Source: Bubalus kerabau | Lineage: Eukaryota; Chordata; Mammalia; Artiodactyla; Bovidae | Length of the DNA stretch: 64,000 nt | Assembly (NCBI RefSeq): GCF_029407905.1 | Contig: NC_073630.1 | Location: 34,011,001 to 34,075,000, forward strand | Direction: 5' to 3' | Part shown: in pieces, positions 35,648 through 47,035 of the stretch | Layout of the letters: every line of letters starts with the position of its first letter | Position numbering within the stretch: the stretch's first letter is position 1 | The notes under the pieces: generated by a model | What the model saw: only the letters and a program-made list of their open reading frames with translations | The model's database searches: none | Told to the model about the DNA's origin: nothing | Translations under genes and position numbers: made by a program

Positions 35648-35830
35648 GTAACTTTGTCTGAGCCCAGCATTTTGTCCAGTACCTCACAATTTCAGGCTGA
35701 ACCAGTGGAAGGCCGTAGAGTCAGCAAAGTTGTTAAGACAACTGTGGTCCATGGTGAGAGGATGGAGAAACATCTGGGGGATTCTAGTTTAGCCACTGAT
35801 CTTCCTTCAGCCAAAGATGACTTTGAAGAG
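35648..35830 (+). CDS. ANK2: ANK2 exon E15: alternative 61-codon tail exon
   Basis: A 183-bp exon (phase 0-0) lies between TCATTCATCAG and GAAGAG|GTATAG. It encodes VTLSEPSILSSTSQFQAEPV, then EGRRVSKVVKTTVVHGERME and KHLGDSSLATDLPSAKDDFEE. The sequence matches the longer ankyrin-B tail isoforms. As a multiple of three it does not itself change frame. Only E16 does that. Confidence 0.9.
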
Positions 35831-37222
35831 GTATAGAAGCATCATCACTTTGTCTTTATGTGTGTGCTTTGTGTTTGAGAAGAAAATGATTTATCATTGT
35901 GTCATTCCATACCTGTACTCATGGAAGGATGCAGAATAATTCAAGAGCGTAGAATTCCTATTTGAATAATGTGTACAGTGAAATAATTTTCCTCAACTTG
36001 TGTTCATTTGAGCCACCTGAAGAGTTTTTGAAAATCCATATGACCAGGATTCCCTTCAGCTCATTCTGGATCAGAATCTCCAAAGTTGGGGCATGATGGT
36101 ACCTCTTGCCTAAAAGTCTCAGAACTGACTTGTACTTCCAATTAGTAAGGGAAAGAATTAGATATTGCCCCTTATTTTTGCTAATGGATATTCTCAGATA
36201 TTTCCAATGATAAGCATTAAAGAAGATTCAGTTATCTTTCATAACGATAAATAAACCAAGCATTTATAATTAAGTTCTGATTTTCAGTAATTACGAAATG
36301 GGTCCACAGCACAGTGATATCCATAAACACTTACTACAATACAAAAATTCCCCAAATTTTGAGAACCAAAACAAATTTTTTAAGTTAGTAGCAAGCTAGT
36401 TTGGCAGAAAAACTTAGTGTGAACTGACAAGGAATTGTAATGACTTGGAGTCTTTTTTATTCCTAAAGAATGAATATTCGTGTTTTACTATTGATATATT
36501 AATGGGTGTGATTTCAGGATGCTGTCCCTACCCCAGATGAGATATTAGAATATATAGTGTATACCTCATATTACCTTTCTAAAATCCAAAAAGAAAAAAA
36601 ACCTGAAATTTGAAATACATCTGGTCCCAAAGATTCAGCTAAGGGCTGGTGGGCGTGTGCAAAATACATCTATGAAACATTCTTTGCTATTGAAACATTT
36701 TGAAGTTAAATCTTATGTGTATGCCCTCTTTTATACCCACAGTATGCATTGAGATTATATATGAATGCATTAGGATATTAAGAGCATACTTTATTCATAC
36801 TACTTTTAGTTCTTCAGATTTGACACCTGGTGAACTTGAACTATCAAAAGAAGAATCACCCGAGTTATACACTTTGGGCTTTATTTTTTTGTTGCTTGTT
36901 TTTGCCTCTGGTCGTTATTGATTGTATTTGTCGTTAAAGTCTGCATTGTGGAGAGGAGCAGGGTGAGGCGAGGAGGAAATTAGAACTCAACCAGTATAGG
37001 TAGGGACAACTGTAGAGTAGTTGAACCAGTCTCCTTCATGAATGGAAGAAATTTTACAGACCTGTTAAATAAAACTTGATCCTTAGGTCTGCTCCTAAGA
37101 ACTGCTTTTCTTTATCCTTTCAATATTTTTATATTGACTATCCATTAAGCAGAGTGATAGATTAAGTTAAAGTCTATGGTTTATGATAGACTTTGTCTTG
37201 TTCTGTTTTTTCCTTATTTCAG
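35831..37222 (+). other. ANK2: ANK2 intron E15-E16
   Basis: About 1.4 kb of A/T-rich DNA with no recognised mobile element. An acceptor-like site at about 36,518 precedes a short open stretch but has no convincing donor. Confidence 0.55.
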
Positions 37223-37314
37223 GCTTTGAGTTACACAGGTAGCCACATGAAAGTCTACTCCCCCAGTTTAGTAGAGAATGAAGTCCTGAAGGAGGATGGA
37301 TCAATAATTAGAAG
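37223..37314 (+). CDS. ANK2: ANK2 exon E16: frame-changing 92-bp alternative exon
   Basis: A 92-bp exon (phase 0-2) has the acceptor TTCCTTATTTCAG and a weak donor, AGAAG|GTTTGG. It encodes ALSYTGSHMKVYSPSLVENE and VLKEDGSIIRR. Because 92 is not a multiple of three, inclusion shifts E17 into a longer second frame. If the weak donor is ignored, the frame continues for about 15 codons and stops at 37,358, which would give a third possible ending. Confidence 0.87.
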
Positions 37315-37522
37315 GTTTGGGTTAGCATGGGGTGATACTTTGCCAACTAACACTTTTTAAAAGTTTTCTAATATTAAGAAAAGATAAATAGAATCCACAC
37401 ATCTACCCTAAAACCCCCTTGGGAGCTACAGACTCACCCTGCATTTTAAGACTTCCATCAAGTGATACATCAGTCACTGTGTCATTCCTGAAGTATTCTC
37501 CTGATGCTTTAAAAGTAATACT

Positions 37523-37670
37523 CAGGTGCTTCCCTGGTGGCTCAGTGGTGAAGAATCCACTTGCCAATGCAGGAGACTTGGGTTCAATCCCTGGTCCAGG
37601 AAGATCCCACATACCACGGAAATGAAGAGCCAGCACAGCCATAAATAAACAAACAAAGAAAAAAAAATTT
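37523..37670 (+). mobile_element. CHR/Bov-tA-type SINE with target duplication
   Basis: GGTGCTTCCCTGGTGGCTCA, GGGTTCAATCCCTGGTCCAG and an A-rich AATAAACAAACAAAG tail are bounded by AAGTAATACT at 37513-37522 and 37671-37680. Confidence 0.92.
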
Positions 37671-37694
37671 AAGTAATACTAAGACATGATAATG

Positions 37695-37979
37695 GGAGAA
37701 GGCAATGGCACCCCACTCCAGTACTCTTGCCTGGAAAATCCCATGGACGGAGGAGCCTGGTAGGCTGCAGTCCATGGGGTCGCTAAGAGTCGGACACGAC
37801 TGAGCGACTTCACTTTCACGTTTCACTTTCATGCATTGGAGGAGGAAATGGCAACCCACTCCAGTGTTCTTGCCTGGAGAATCCCAGGGACGGCGGGGCC
37901 TGGTGGGCTGCCGTCTAATGGGGTCGCACAGAGTCGGACATGACTGAAGCGACTTAGCAGCAGCAGCAGCAGCAGCAGC
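37695..37979 (+). mobile_element. Bov-A2 SINE with (AGC)n tail
   Basis: Both Bov-A monomers and the CACTTTCA linker are present, followed by seven or so AGC units. AAGACATGATA and AAGACATAATA flank it as a near-perfect duplication. Confidence 0.93.
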
Positions 37980-38082
37980 AAGACATAATAGTCAGATGAC
38001 TTTTAGACAGTCACGTCATAGATTTAAGCAAGTCACCAATTTCATTGGGCCAACCATCTCGGATATTCCATTGTAGAATAGA

Positions 38083-38612
38083 GTTCAGTTCAGTTCAGTC
38101 ACTCAGTCATGTCCGACTCTTTGCAGCCCCATGAATTGCAGCACGCCAGGTCTCCCTGTCCATCACCAACTCCCAGAGTTCACCCAAACTCATGTCCATT
38201 GAGTCGGTGATGCCATCCAGCCATCTCATCCTCTGTGGACCCCTTCTCCTCCTGCCCCCAATCCCTCCCAGAATCAGAGTCTTTTCCAATGAGTCAACTC
38301 TTTGCATCAGGTGGCCAAGGTATTGGAGTTTCAGCTTTAGCATCACTCCTTCCAAAGAACACCCAGGACTGATCTTTAGAATGGACTGGTTGGATCTCCT
38401 TGCAGTCCAAGGGACTCTCAAGAGTCTTCTCCAACACCACAGTTCAAAAGCATCAGTGTTTCGGTGCTCAGCTTTCTTCACAGTCCAACTCTCACATCCA
38501 TACATGACCACTGGAAAAACCATAGCCTTGACTAGACAGACCTTTGTTGGCAAAGTAATGTCTCTGCTTTTGAATATGCTATCTAGGTTGGTCATAACTT
38601 TCCTTCCAAGGA
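38083..38612 (-). mobile_element. BovB LINE 3' fragment
   Basis: The minus strand has the conserved end of the BovB open frame (VMYGCESWTVKKAEHRN-like translation) and then the CATCACCGACTCAATGGACA 3'UTR and the CTGAACTGAACTGAACT end. It is 5' truncated and non-functional. Confidence 0.92.
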
Positions 38613-38649
38613 GTAGGAATCAAATTAAATTGCTCACAGATTAATCTAG

Positions 38650-38777
38650 CTGAAGGCAACGGCACCCCACTCCAGTACTCTTGCCTGGAAAATCCCATGG
38701 GTGGAGGAGCCTGGTAGGCTGCAGTCCATGGGGTCACTAAGAGTCGGACACGACTTCACTTTCACTTTCACTTTCAG
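38650..38777 (+). mobile_element. Bov-A monomer SINE
   Basis: A single Bov-A unit (GAAGGCAACGGCACCCCACT to AGTCGGACACGACTTCACTT) ends in CACTTTCACTTTCA repeats. AGCTGAA and AGCTCAA flank it weakly. Confidence 0.8.
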
Positions 38778-40314
38778 CTCAATCTTGGTAAATCTTTCCT
38801 TTGATGGGTTTTTGTCTTTAACAAGCTGTTTCATGATTCTGCATGTGAGTGGCAAATAACATGAGCATGAATTTGATACCCATGAAGCTGAATGTACCTA
38901 GTGAGGCTGAAACCAGGGACTTTAATAAATTCAGAAAGTATTATAAAAGCAGTAAGCAGCTCATACCTGTGCATATGAACAAGGATTAGCTCTGAGGCTT
39001 TCTGGTCTACCCTCATCCCCATTGCTTGTTCGATGTGTAAACTTGGGCACCATTACCTCACTTCTTTCTGGGCTTCTAGCAGTGCCGTGTGTATTAACAA
39101 AATGTTCTCAGCTTCTCATTGAAGACACAATGGAAATTGAAGTTACTGCTGTGCTTTTCATTTCAGTGAAAAGAAAAGAAAGATTGTCATTTATAGTACT
39201 CTACAAGGCTATTTTTAGCCTGTATAAGATAATAATTAGAACAGTGAAATTAAAGGTTCTGTCACAATTCCACCCTCCAACCACATGTGAAAAACAGCCC
39301 CAGCTGGGAATTTAAGAGAGAGGAATTGCTCACAGAACTTTAAGGATGCTATATAAATTAAAGATAAAGTGCTTTTTATACTCTGAACTTTTACATCTTT
39401 TACTCAGTTATGCATATGGGACCACATAAACCACACACACCCTAGCATCATGAGATCTTAAGATGGAATTAGATTGAGACCAGTTCATCCAAAACTCTCA
39501 GTGACAGCTGGTGAATTTGAAGCCAGGAATATAGACATCTCAGTCCAGTCCCACAGCTACTTAGTTTATGGAAATCTATTTGTAATCCACAACACTTTAT
39601 CTTACATGCTGCTGAAGACATTTGATCATACCCACTGCTCCCCTGATAGGCATATAATTCATTCCACTGTTTGAGTCATATATGTAAGTGTATTCATAAA
39701 CACATTCATTGACATATGTGGACACAAAACACCAAGAAGTGTCCTCTGATAGAAGCTTAACCCCCAACACCAGTGCCCTAAAGGTTTATACCAGATCTTG
39801 GTGGCAATAGCAGAAATTTGCATTTTGGATGAAAAAAATATATATGGATGCTGAACAGTTATAAAACAATCTGACTTCAACCACTGGCACCAAATTTGAC
39901 GTTTTACTCAAGAGGAACAAATGAAAGTTTGCTTGCAGATACAAAATAATTCAGGTAGACTCAAAGGAAAGGGGTGATAAGAGAAAACAAGAGAAGGAAG
40001 GAGACAAGATGTCCAAAGGTAAGCCGGAAGTGTTTTGATTGAAGTCAGCCATTTTAAAAACCAAGGTGATCTTAACAGATGTGTAGAGATGTCAGAAGGA
40101 AGAATAATGCTTAGGGCAGCCCATGGGCAGAATCCTCAGCTTCTTGACACTAGGAATCGGTAAGGAAAATACTGGGTAAAGCTTCAAAAACTGATACTTC
40201 CAATGCTGGTATAAAGTTGGTCCCTATGGCCTCATGGTTATAGATTCAAATCCTGAAACCTTTGATTTTTGGCCCTGCTGTATAATAACTGAGTTATTTT
40301 TTTTTTATTTGGAG

Positions 40315-40400
40315 CACTGCTTAAATTCTCTGAGATCCAGTTTCCTTACTTGCTATTTAATAATAGTACCTGGTCCATAAGACATGTTTACCACATATTT
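40315..40400 (-). mobile_element. MIR-like fragment
   Basis: TTAAATTCTCTGAGATCCAG, TTTCCTTACTTGCTATTTAA and TAATAGTACCTGGTCCATA resemble the reverse complement of the MIR core. Confidence 0.5.
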
Positions 40401-40849
40401 GTGGAATGAAGAATTGTATTTACAAGCAGAGAGGGAGCAAATCACAGTATGATCACTTTGCAGTAAGGATGCAGGAAAATAATCATACCAGTATAACAGT
40501 ACATGGAGATGAAGCAGTGCACTGATCAAAACAGGCATGAGTGTATGGTTAGTTCTTAAGAGAATCATATGAAAGCATCATTTCATTTATTTGAAATATT
40601 TCTTAAAGTATTTTTAAAAAAAATACTCCTTGTTCCAGAATACTTTTTAGAAATCTCATGAGTTATTTAAATAGGAGAGCTGTGTTTAAAAGAAAGAAGT
40701 GCAGAGATGGCTGTAGTTGGTAATAGCACAGTACAGAGGTGTCAACAGTAAGTATCACTTTCGTGTCTTAGGTCCGCTCATACCAAAGGTAGTGGCTGCC
40801 TTTAGCAGGAAAGAAAGAATGTAACATTCTCTTGTCTGCTTTCCTCCAG

Positions 40850-41033
40850 GACAACAATGAGTAAAGCTAGAACCCAGAAGAGGGCTGTGGTGAAGGACCA
40901 GCAGGGAAAACACATTTACTTGGAGCACCTGGAGGATGTCCCAGAAGCACTAGACCAGGATGACCTCCAGCACGACCTCCAGCAACTCCTTCGGCATTTC
41001 TGCAAGGAGGACTCGAAGCAAGAGGCCCAGTGA
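40850..41033 (+). CDS. ANK2: ANK2 terminal coding exon E17, read in two frames
   Basis: The acceptor TTTCCTCCAG precedes 40850. After E16 the frame reads (R)TTMSKARTQKRAVVKDQQGK, then HIYLEHLEDVPEALDQDDLQ and HDLQQLLRHFCKEDSKQEAQ, with a TGA stop at 41,031-41,033. After E14 or E15 (phase 0) the same DNA reads DNNE and stops at TAA, 40,862-40,864. Both endings are known ankyrin-B C-termini. The longer one has a conserved leucine-rich motif (EALDQDDLQ). The end coordinate given is that of the longer form. Confidence 0.93.
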
Positions 41034-42715
41034 GGGGCTGCCCAATTCTCACACCAGAAACCACACCTTCACTCAATATGCAACGTCCCGTTTCGTTAGA
41101 GGAGTGACCTCACTGGCCTGATTAATGGGATACCCTGACATTTCACTTTTAGCAAACATGCGGCATTTGGTTTGAGTTTTCCCCCATCCTCTTTAACTGT
41201 AAGCTAATTTGTGACCAAAGATAGCATCCCTCACTCTGGATGCTGTATCCACTGCTCTGCTGTGTCTGTGCTGACCTGGGACCTGGCCACCTCCATCGTT
41301 CTTCTTGGCTTCTGCACAAGCTCCATGAAAATCCATTCAACGGGAGAACTTCACCTGCAGACCTCTTCAAATGATGACACATAGGCATCCTTCCAAGAGA
41401 TACCCGTGTACGATGTATATAGCTAATGCTCAGACGAACACTATATTAAAATTAAAACCACTGCCTATCATGACTACACTGGGCATCACGGAGTAAAAGG
41501 CCTCTAGAGGAATTGCTGAACCATGGTTCATTAAGATATTGCTAACACAATCGAATGATAATACAGTTCTACCACAAAAGAAGCACTTCAGACCTACCAC
41601 GTCCTTAGAATTTCCAGAGTAGCCCTGGCTCCTAGTTAAAGATGGGTTCATAACCTTGAAGAACTGTCCTAACTAAGCACTTACCGCTGGTGCTGGCCAG
41701 CCATGATTTGTGACTCTCCAGCCGTCGTCGAGGGCGGGGAGGCGGGGAGCCGAGGCAACGAGATGAAGCAGTGAGGTGTTGAGTTGCAAGCAGCAGCATC
41801 CCACAGCTGTCTAGCATCTTCAGGTCCTTTAGATTTGGGACATGTTGGCAGGGTATTTTAAAAAGCTATAACTACTGTAGTTTTCCAGTTTTCATTGCTG
41901 CTTTAGCAAACCACGCTGTCTTATTGGTGGTACTTTCTCCTGGCCACTGCACTGTAGATAATTCATCGGAAACAAGATTTGCCCAACACAAATGGTTGAA
42001 CTCCTTCACCATGTTGAAGTGGTTTCTTCTTTTTTTTTTCCTCCAGGTTTATATCTTTGCATGTAGCATTTAAGAATCAAACCACAAACCCCTCTTCTAA
42101 TCACATTGATGGTTTTCATTCTTTTTACCCTCAGCAAGCACTTTTCACTTTTCTGCTAGGTCTGTTTTTTAGCTTGCAGACGAGATTGAGAAATCCTGAA
42201 AAATTTGGTTTGGGTTTAAAATTTTTAGTTTATTTATTTGAAATCCGAACTCCCTTGGAAACTCTGAAGTGCATTTGTGCACTTCCCTGTCTGTCTGTTT
42301 CAAAGAAGGGACTTTGATCAGCTGAGTGATTTCCATGTCCTATTCCTCATTCCTCTAGTGGTTGAAGCTGTGTAGCATTTTAACATATATATATTCACAA
42401 ATATATTCATATAAACAGTATACATTTTGAATCAGTTATTTGTTAAAGAAAAGTATATTCAATGAAGATGAAATTTAAAAATTTTAAAAACCAGAGTCTA
42501 TCCTCCAGGGATTGAACATTTTCCAATTCTATCTGGTCTTTTCCTGTTGTGCAAAAATGACTCATTGTTCCGAATGTCAAAAACAAAGATGACAAACAGT
42601 GGTACTTCATCATTTCAAGTAACGTTGCCAAGAGAAAATTTCCTGGGAGGGAGGTTTCCCACAAGCCAAATCTCCTAAGCCTCAAATGATACCACTTTTT
42701 GGCAATTGGATAGGA

Positions 42716-42721
42716 AATAAA
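42716..42721 (+). terminator. Possible proximal polyadenylation signal
   Basis: An AATAAA hexamer lies inside the 3'UTR and is followed by T-rich sequence (GCATTCTTTGG). It could give a shorter UTR. Only transcript 3' ends would show whether it is used. Confidence 0.3.
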
Positions 42722-43095
42722 GCATTCTTTGGCAGCCAAAATGAGTGAGGCCAGTGGTGAACCTTTTCGAGCACACCATGGCCTTCTTGTCCAAACCTTC
42801 ACTGGAGCTCAAGAAAAGCATTTCTGTTGTGTTATTTGCAGTGCAGATGATGTCTGTGTAACAACATAATGGTTATTCACCATTTTTGTTTTTCTTTTTT
42901 GGTTTTGATTTTTGCTGTGTAATCAAAAAACTTGAATACTGTGAGAAGAAGTGAATTTTCAGTTGATGAATCAGCATCTTGTTCCCATGGTGATAACACT
43001 AATTGAATATATCTATGAGGGCATGTATTAGTTAACGGAAAAAATACAACACTAACAATACATAGCTGCAATGTGTACAATGGCTGATTTAATTA

Positions 43096-43101
43096 AATAA
43101 A
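43096..43101 (+). terminator. ANK2 polyadenylation signal AATAAA
   Basis: A canonical AATAAA is followed within about 30 bases by a GT/T-rich stretch (GTGATTTGTTCTTCTT), which is the usual layout for cleavage and polyadenylation. It sits about 2.06 kb after the stop codon, a plausible length for this gene. Confidence 0.8.
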
Positions 43102-43118
43102 ATGTACAAGTGTTAAAT

Positions 43119-43717
43119 GTGGCAACAGTGATTTGTTCTTCTTTATCACTCACCTTTGATTCCAGGAGATTACAGATTAATATTAAAGAGATGAAATAGA
43201 TGTGAAGCCTGAAGGAAGACACAACTTGCTTTTGTTCTTGTTTGGAAACTGACTATGCTTCATGCCCAACGCTGTTAAGCACTGGGAGAAACAGACTGTA
43301 TTCTGTCTTGAAAGAATTTTTATTGTTACGCAAAAGGAGAAAAACAATGATTTAGTTGTGGGATCATGAGTAAATGAGAAATGGGAATTTGGGGGCCTGG
43401 AAGAGATGAGGAGAGGGGCCATGATCCACCTCTCTTCTAGGCGGTCATGGTGCTCAGAGAACGCCTTCTGCCTTTGGGAGTAGCATTTAGCTCTGGGGCT
43501 TTACTGTCTCTCATCAACTGAGAGTTAGAAATTAAATGGATCCATTAATGCAAATAAAGAACAGGGCAGGGATGTGCAAAACTGAAATCAGTTGTGTTTG
43601 GAGAGTATCTTTGGTTTTGTTTTTGGAAGAAACCCTTTAGTGCTGCTATATTTTTACTGCAAAAACAACAAAGACACAGCTTAACAATTGAGTCAAGTTT
43701 TATTTAGTATTTTATGC
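43119..43717. other. Intergenic DNA after ANK2
   Basis: About 600 bp of unique sequence with no gene. A second AATAAA at 43,553-43,558 could serve a rare longer ANK2 transcript. Confidence 0.5.
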
Positions 43718-46195
43718 TTTTTTTTTAATTGAAGTGTAATTGCTTTACAATGTTCTGTTACTTTCTGCTGTATGGGAAAGTGAATCAGCTAGGTGTATAC
43801 ATGTATCCTTTCCTTCTTGCACCTCCTTCCCACCACCCCCCACCCCTAGTCCTACCCATCTAGGTCATCACAGAGCACTGAGCCGAGCTTCCTAAGTGTT
43901 ACAGCAGGTTCCCGCCAGCTATCTAGCTCACACGTGGTAGTGTATATATGTCAATCCTAGCCTCCCAATTTGTCCCACCCTCCCCTTCCCCTAACCCCCT
44001 GTCCACATATTCATTCTCTGCATCAGTGGCTCTATTCCTACCCTGGAAATGGGTTCACCTGTACCATTTTTATAGTTTCCACATGCATGCATTAATATAC
44101 AATGTTTATTTTTCTCTTTCTCACTAACTTCAGTCTAGGTCCATGCACTTCTCTACAAATGACCCCCTTTCATCCCTTTTTCTGGTTGAGCAATATTTCA
44201 TTGTATATATGTACTATGTCTTCCTCATCCACTCACCTGTCGTTAGATGTTTCGCTTGTTTCATGTCCTGGCTATTGTGAATAGTGTTGCGGTGACATTG
44301 GGGTTACATGTGTCTTTTTGGATTATGCCCCAAAAGTTATATGCTCAGTATATATGCCCAGTAGGGGGATTGCTGGGTCTTATGGTAGTTTTATTTTTAG
44401 TTTTTAAAGGAACCTCCATATTGTTTTCCATAGTGGCTTTATCAATATGCATTCCCACCAATAGTGCAAGTTCAGTTCAGTTCAGTCGCTAAGTTGAGTC
44501 TGACTCTATGACCCCATGGACTGCAGCATGCCAGGCTTCCCTGTCCATCACCAATTCCCGGAGTCATGTCTGTCAAGTCAATGATGCCATCCAACCATCT
44601 CACTCTCTGTCATCCCCTGCTCCTGCCTTCAGTCTTTCCCAGCATCAGGATCATTTCTAATGAGTCAGCTCCTCTGCCTTTTCTAAATCCAGCTTGAACA
44701 TCTGGAAGGTCTCTGTTCTTGTACTGTTGAAGCCTCGCTTGGAGAATTTTGAGCTCTACATCGTGCAAGAGGGCTCCCTTTTTTCCACATCCTCTCCGGT
44801 AATTTATTATTTGTAGATATTTTGATGATGGCCATTCTGACCGGTCTCAGGTGATATCTGTACTTTTGGTTTGCATTTCTCTAATAATTAGTGATATTGA
44901 TCATCTTTTCATGTGCCTCTTAGCCATCTGTAGGTCTTCTTTAGAGAGATGTCTGTTTAGATCTGCCCATTTTTTGATTGGGCTGTTTGTTTTTTGATAT
45001 TGAGCTGCATGAGCTGTTTGTATATTTTGGAAATTAACCCTTTGTTAATTGCTTCATTTGCAAATATTTTTTCCCATTCTGAGGGTTGTTTTTCATCTTG
45101 TTATGGTTTCCTTTGCTGTGCAAAAGCTTTTACGTTTAATTAGGTCCCACTTGCTTATTTTTGTGTGTATTTTCATTACTCTAGGAGGTTAAAAAAAGAT
45201 CTTGCTGCTGTTTATGTCAGAGTGTTTTTCCTGTTTTCCTCTAAGAGTTTTATAGTGTCTGGTCTTACATTTAGATCTTTAATCCATTTTGAGTTTATTT
45301 GTGTGTGTGGTGTTATGTAGTATTCTAATTCATTCTTTTACACATAGCTGTTCAGTTTTCCCAGCACCATTTATTGACGAGGCTGTCTTTTCTCCATTGT
45401 ATATCCTTGCCTCCTGTGTCATTGATTAGGTGGCCATAGATGTGTGGGTTTATGTCTAGACTTCTATCCTGTACCATTGATCTGTATTTCTTCTTTTGTG
45501 CTGGTACCATACTGTCTTGATTGCTGTAGTTTATAGTATAGTTTAAAGTCAGGGAGCCTGATTCCTCTGTTTTACTCTCTCAAGGTTGCTTTGCCTATTC
45601 AGGGTCTTTTGTATTTCCATACAAATTGTAAAATGTTTTATTCTAATTCTGTAAAGAATGTGATTGGTGGTTTGACAGAGATTGCATTGAGTTTCTGCCT
45701 TGGGTAATATAATCATTTCACAATATTGATTCTTCCAATCCAAGAACATGGTATATTTCTCCATATGTTTGTCATCTTAGATTTCTTTCATCAGTGTCTT
45801 AAAGTTATCTGAGTACAGATCTTTTGCATCCTGATCCTTTATTATTATTATATAGGAATGCAAGAGATTTCTGTGCATTAATTTTGTATCCTGCAACTTT
45901 ACCAAATTCACTGATTAGTATTAATAATTTTCTGGTGGCATCTTTAGGATTTTCTATTTACTATAGTATCATGTCATCTGCAAATAGAGACAGTTTTACT
46001 TCTTCTTTTCCGATTTGGATTCCTTTGGTTTCCTTTTTTCTCTGATTGCCATGGCTAGGACTTCCAAAACTGTGTTGGGAAGAGTAGTGAGACTGGACAT
46101 CCTTGTCTTGTTCCTGGTATTAGAGGAAATGCTTTCAGTTTTTCACCATTGAAAATGATGTTTGCTTTGGGTTTGTTGTATATGGCTTTTATGGA
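43718..46195 (-). mobile_element. L1 LINE, 3' part (3'UTR and ORF2)
   Basis: Starts with a T run, the complement of the poly-A tail. It continues with the complement of the 3'UTR and then ORF2: GGCCATTCTGACCGGTCTCA, TTTCTCTAATAATTAGTGAT and CAAATAGAGACAGTTTTACT are classic complements of L1 ORF2. It is interrupted by a BovB insertion at 44471-44762. ORF2 has many stops, so it is a dead copy. Confidence 0.9.
44471..44762 (-). mobile_element. BovB fragment nested in L1
   Basis: The BovB 3' end starts TTCAGTTCAGTTCAGTCGCT and runs to TTGGAGAATTTTGAGCTCTA. GTGCAAG at 44464-44470 and 44763-44769 is the target duplication. L1 sequence resumes after it, so BovB inserted after the L1. Confidence 0.9.
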
Positions 46196-47035
46196 GGAGT
46201 AGGAGGACATGGAATTCACATTTCCTCATAACTTAGGGTACCTACCAGATGCTGGTGGGGGACCTTGACACACAAGGGGACAAGAGGGACCCCCAAGTGA
46301 CCAGATAGAATGTTGGGGGTGGGGAGGGGTGGGGGATAGGACTGGCACCCTTGAGGGGTGGCTTGGGGAGGAGAGGTGTCCCCACACCTGGAGAGGCCCC
46401 TCACTGCAAGGGGATCAATGGGGATGGGGATAGACTCTCCAGGATTCAGAAAATCAGGGAAATGCTGTTGGTGTTTCCCCCACCCACTCAGGCCCTGGGG
46501 AGCCTGCTAGGGTCCTAAGTCCCACCCTCAACACCCCAGGCCCCGAGCCTAGACCCGCCCCCTCCCTACACCCAACCCTCGCAGCCAAGGCCTTTTCTGG
46601 TCCTCTTTTTTTTTTTTTCTTTTTGCTGTTGTGGTTCTGTTTTACCTTCCAGTTATTTTCTCATTTCTATTTTTCCTAATATATCTGTTAACTTTATAAT
46701 TTTAGTTTTTATTCTTTGTTATTGTTCTGCTCCCTTTTGTTCGCCACACTGTGCGGCTTGCGGAAATCTTGGCTCATGACCCCTGAGCTCCTGTGGTGGG
46801 AGCACTGAGTACTAACTGCTGGACTGACAGAGCCTCAGATCCCAGAGAATATTAACTGGGGTGAAGTCTTCTGAGGGTCCTCATTTTGGCACCAAGCACA
46901 GCTCTGCCCAACTGCCTGCAGAGTCCGGTGCTGGAGGCCTCAGGCCAGATATCCAGTAAGACAGGAACACACACACACACGAATGAGATGACAAAAAAAC
47001 GTGTTACAGATGAAGGAGCAAGGTAGAAGCCTAAG
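46196..47035 (+). mobile_element. L1 5' part in opposite orientation (5' inversion)
   Basis: The + strand reads L1 5'UTR-like sequence: GGTACCTACCAGATGCTGGT, GC-rich DNA, GCGGCTTGCGGAAATCTTGG, GTGGGAGCACTGAGTACTAA and CTCATTTTGGCACCAAGCAC. It then reaches CAGATGAAGGAGCAAGGTAG, the ORF1 start region. It adjoins the minus-strand 3' half head to head at about 46,196. Confidence 0.75.

Larger units (their letters stand above)
37315..40849 (+). other. ANK2: ANK2 intron E16-E17
   Basis: The first 1.5 kb holds four ruminant elements in a row: a CHR-type SINE, a Bov-A2, a BovB 3' end and a Bov-A monomer. From about 38,780 to 40,849 it is mostly unique, with a MIR-like piece at 40,315-40,400. Confidence 0.65.
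2664..43118 (+). other. ANK2: ANK2 gene (ankyrin-B), 3' part
   Basis: Seventeen coding exons with GT-AG borders join in frame to give the UPA domain, the giant-exon insert, the death domain and the C-terminal tail of ankyrin-B. Residue-level recognition is strong: [20 protein letters not shown] in the UPA, [20 protein letters not shown] in the death domain, and EALDQDDLQ near the C-terminus. Ankyrin-B is a membrane-cytoskeleton adaptor that links ion channels, transporters and L1-family adhesion molecules to beta-spectrin. In neurons the giant form supports axon growth and organelle transport, and in heart the smaller forms organise transporters. The ankyrin repeats and ZU5 domains lie upstream of the window, so the gene is partial here. 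Family alternatives (ANK1, ANK3) are unlikely because the giant-exon and tail sequences match the ankyrin-B type. Confidence 0.97.
41034..43118 (+). other. ANK2: ANK2 3'UTR
   Basis: Non-coding sequence runs from the long-form stop codon to just past the AATAAA at 43,096. It is nearly free of ruminant SINEs, unlike the flanking DNA, which fits a constrained 3'UTR. It contains A/T-rich stretches and a TATATATA run near 42,385. Short open frames here are not supported as genes. In the short-C-terminus isoform the UTR starts at 40,865. The cleavage position is an estimate. Confidence 0.85.

Noticed and set aside
36518..36560. Acceptor-like TTTCAG followed by an open stretch (DAVPTPDEILEYI)
   Set aside because: No good donor follows in phase, and it matches no ankyrin-B isoform I know.
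42057..42317. 86-codon open frame in the 3'UTR
   Set aside because: No supporting context; it is within the ANK2 3'UTR and has no recognisable domain.
46300..46590. GC-rich, C-rich stretch considered as a CpG island promoter
   Set aside because: It has few CpGs and reads as L1 5'UTR in the inverted half of the L1.
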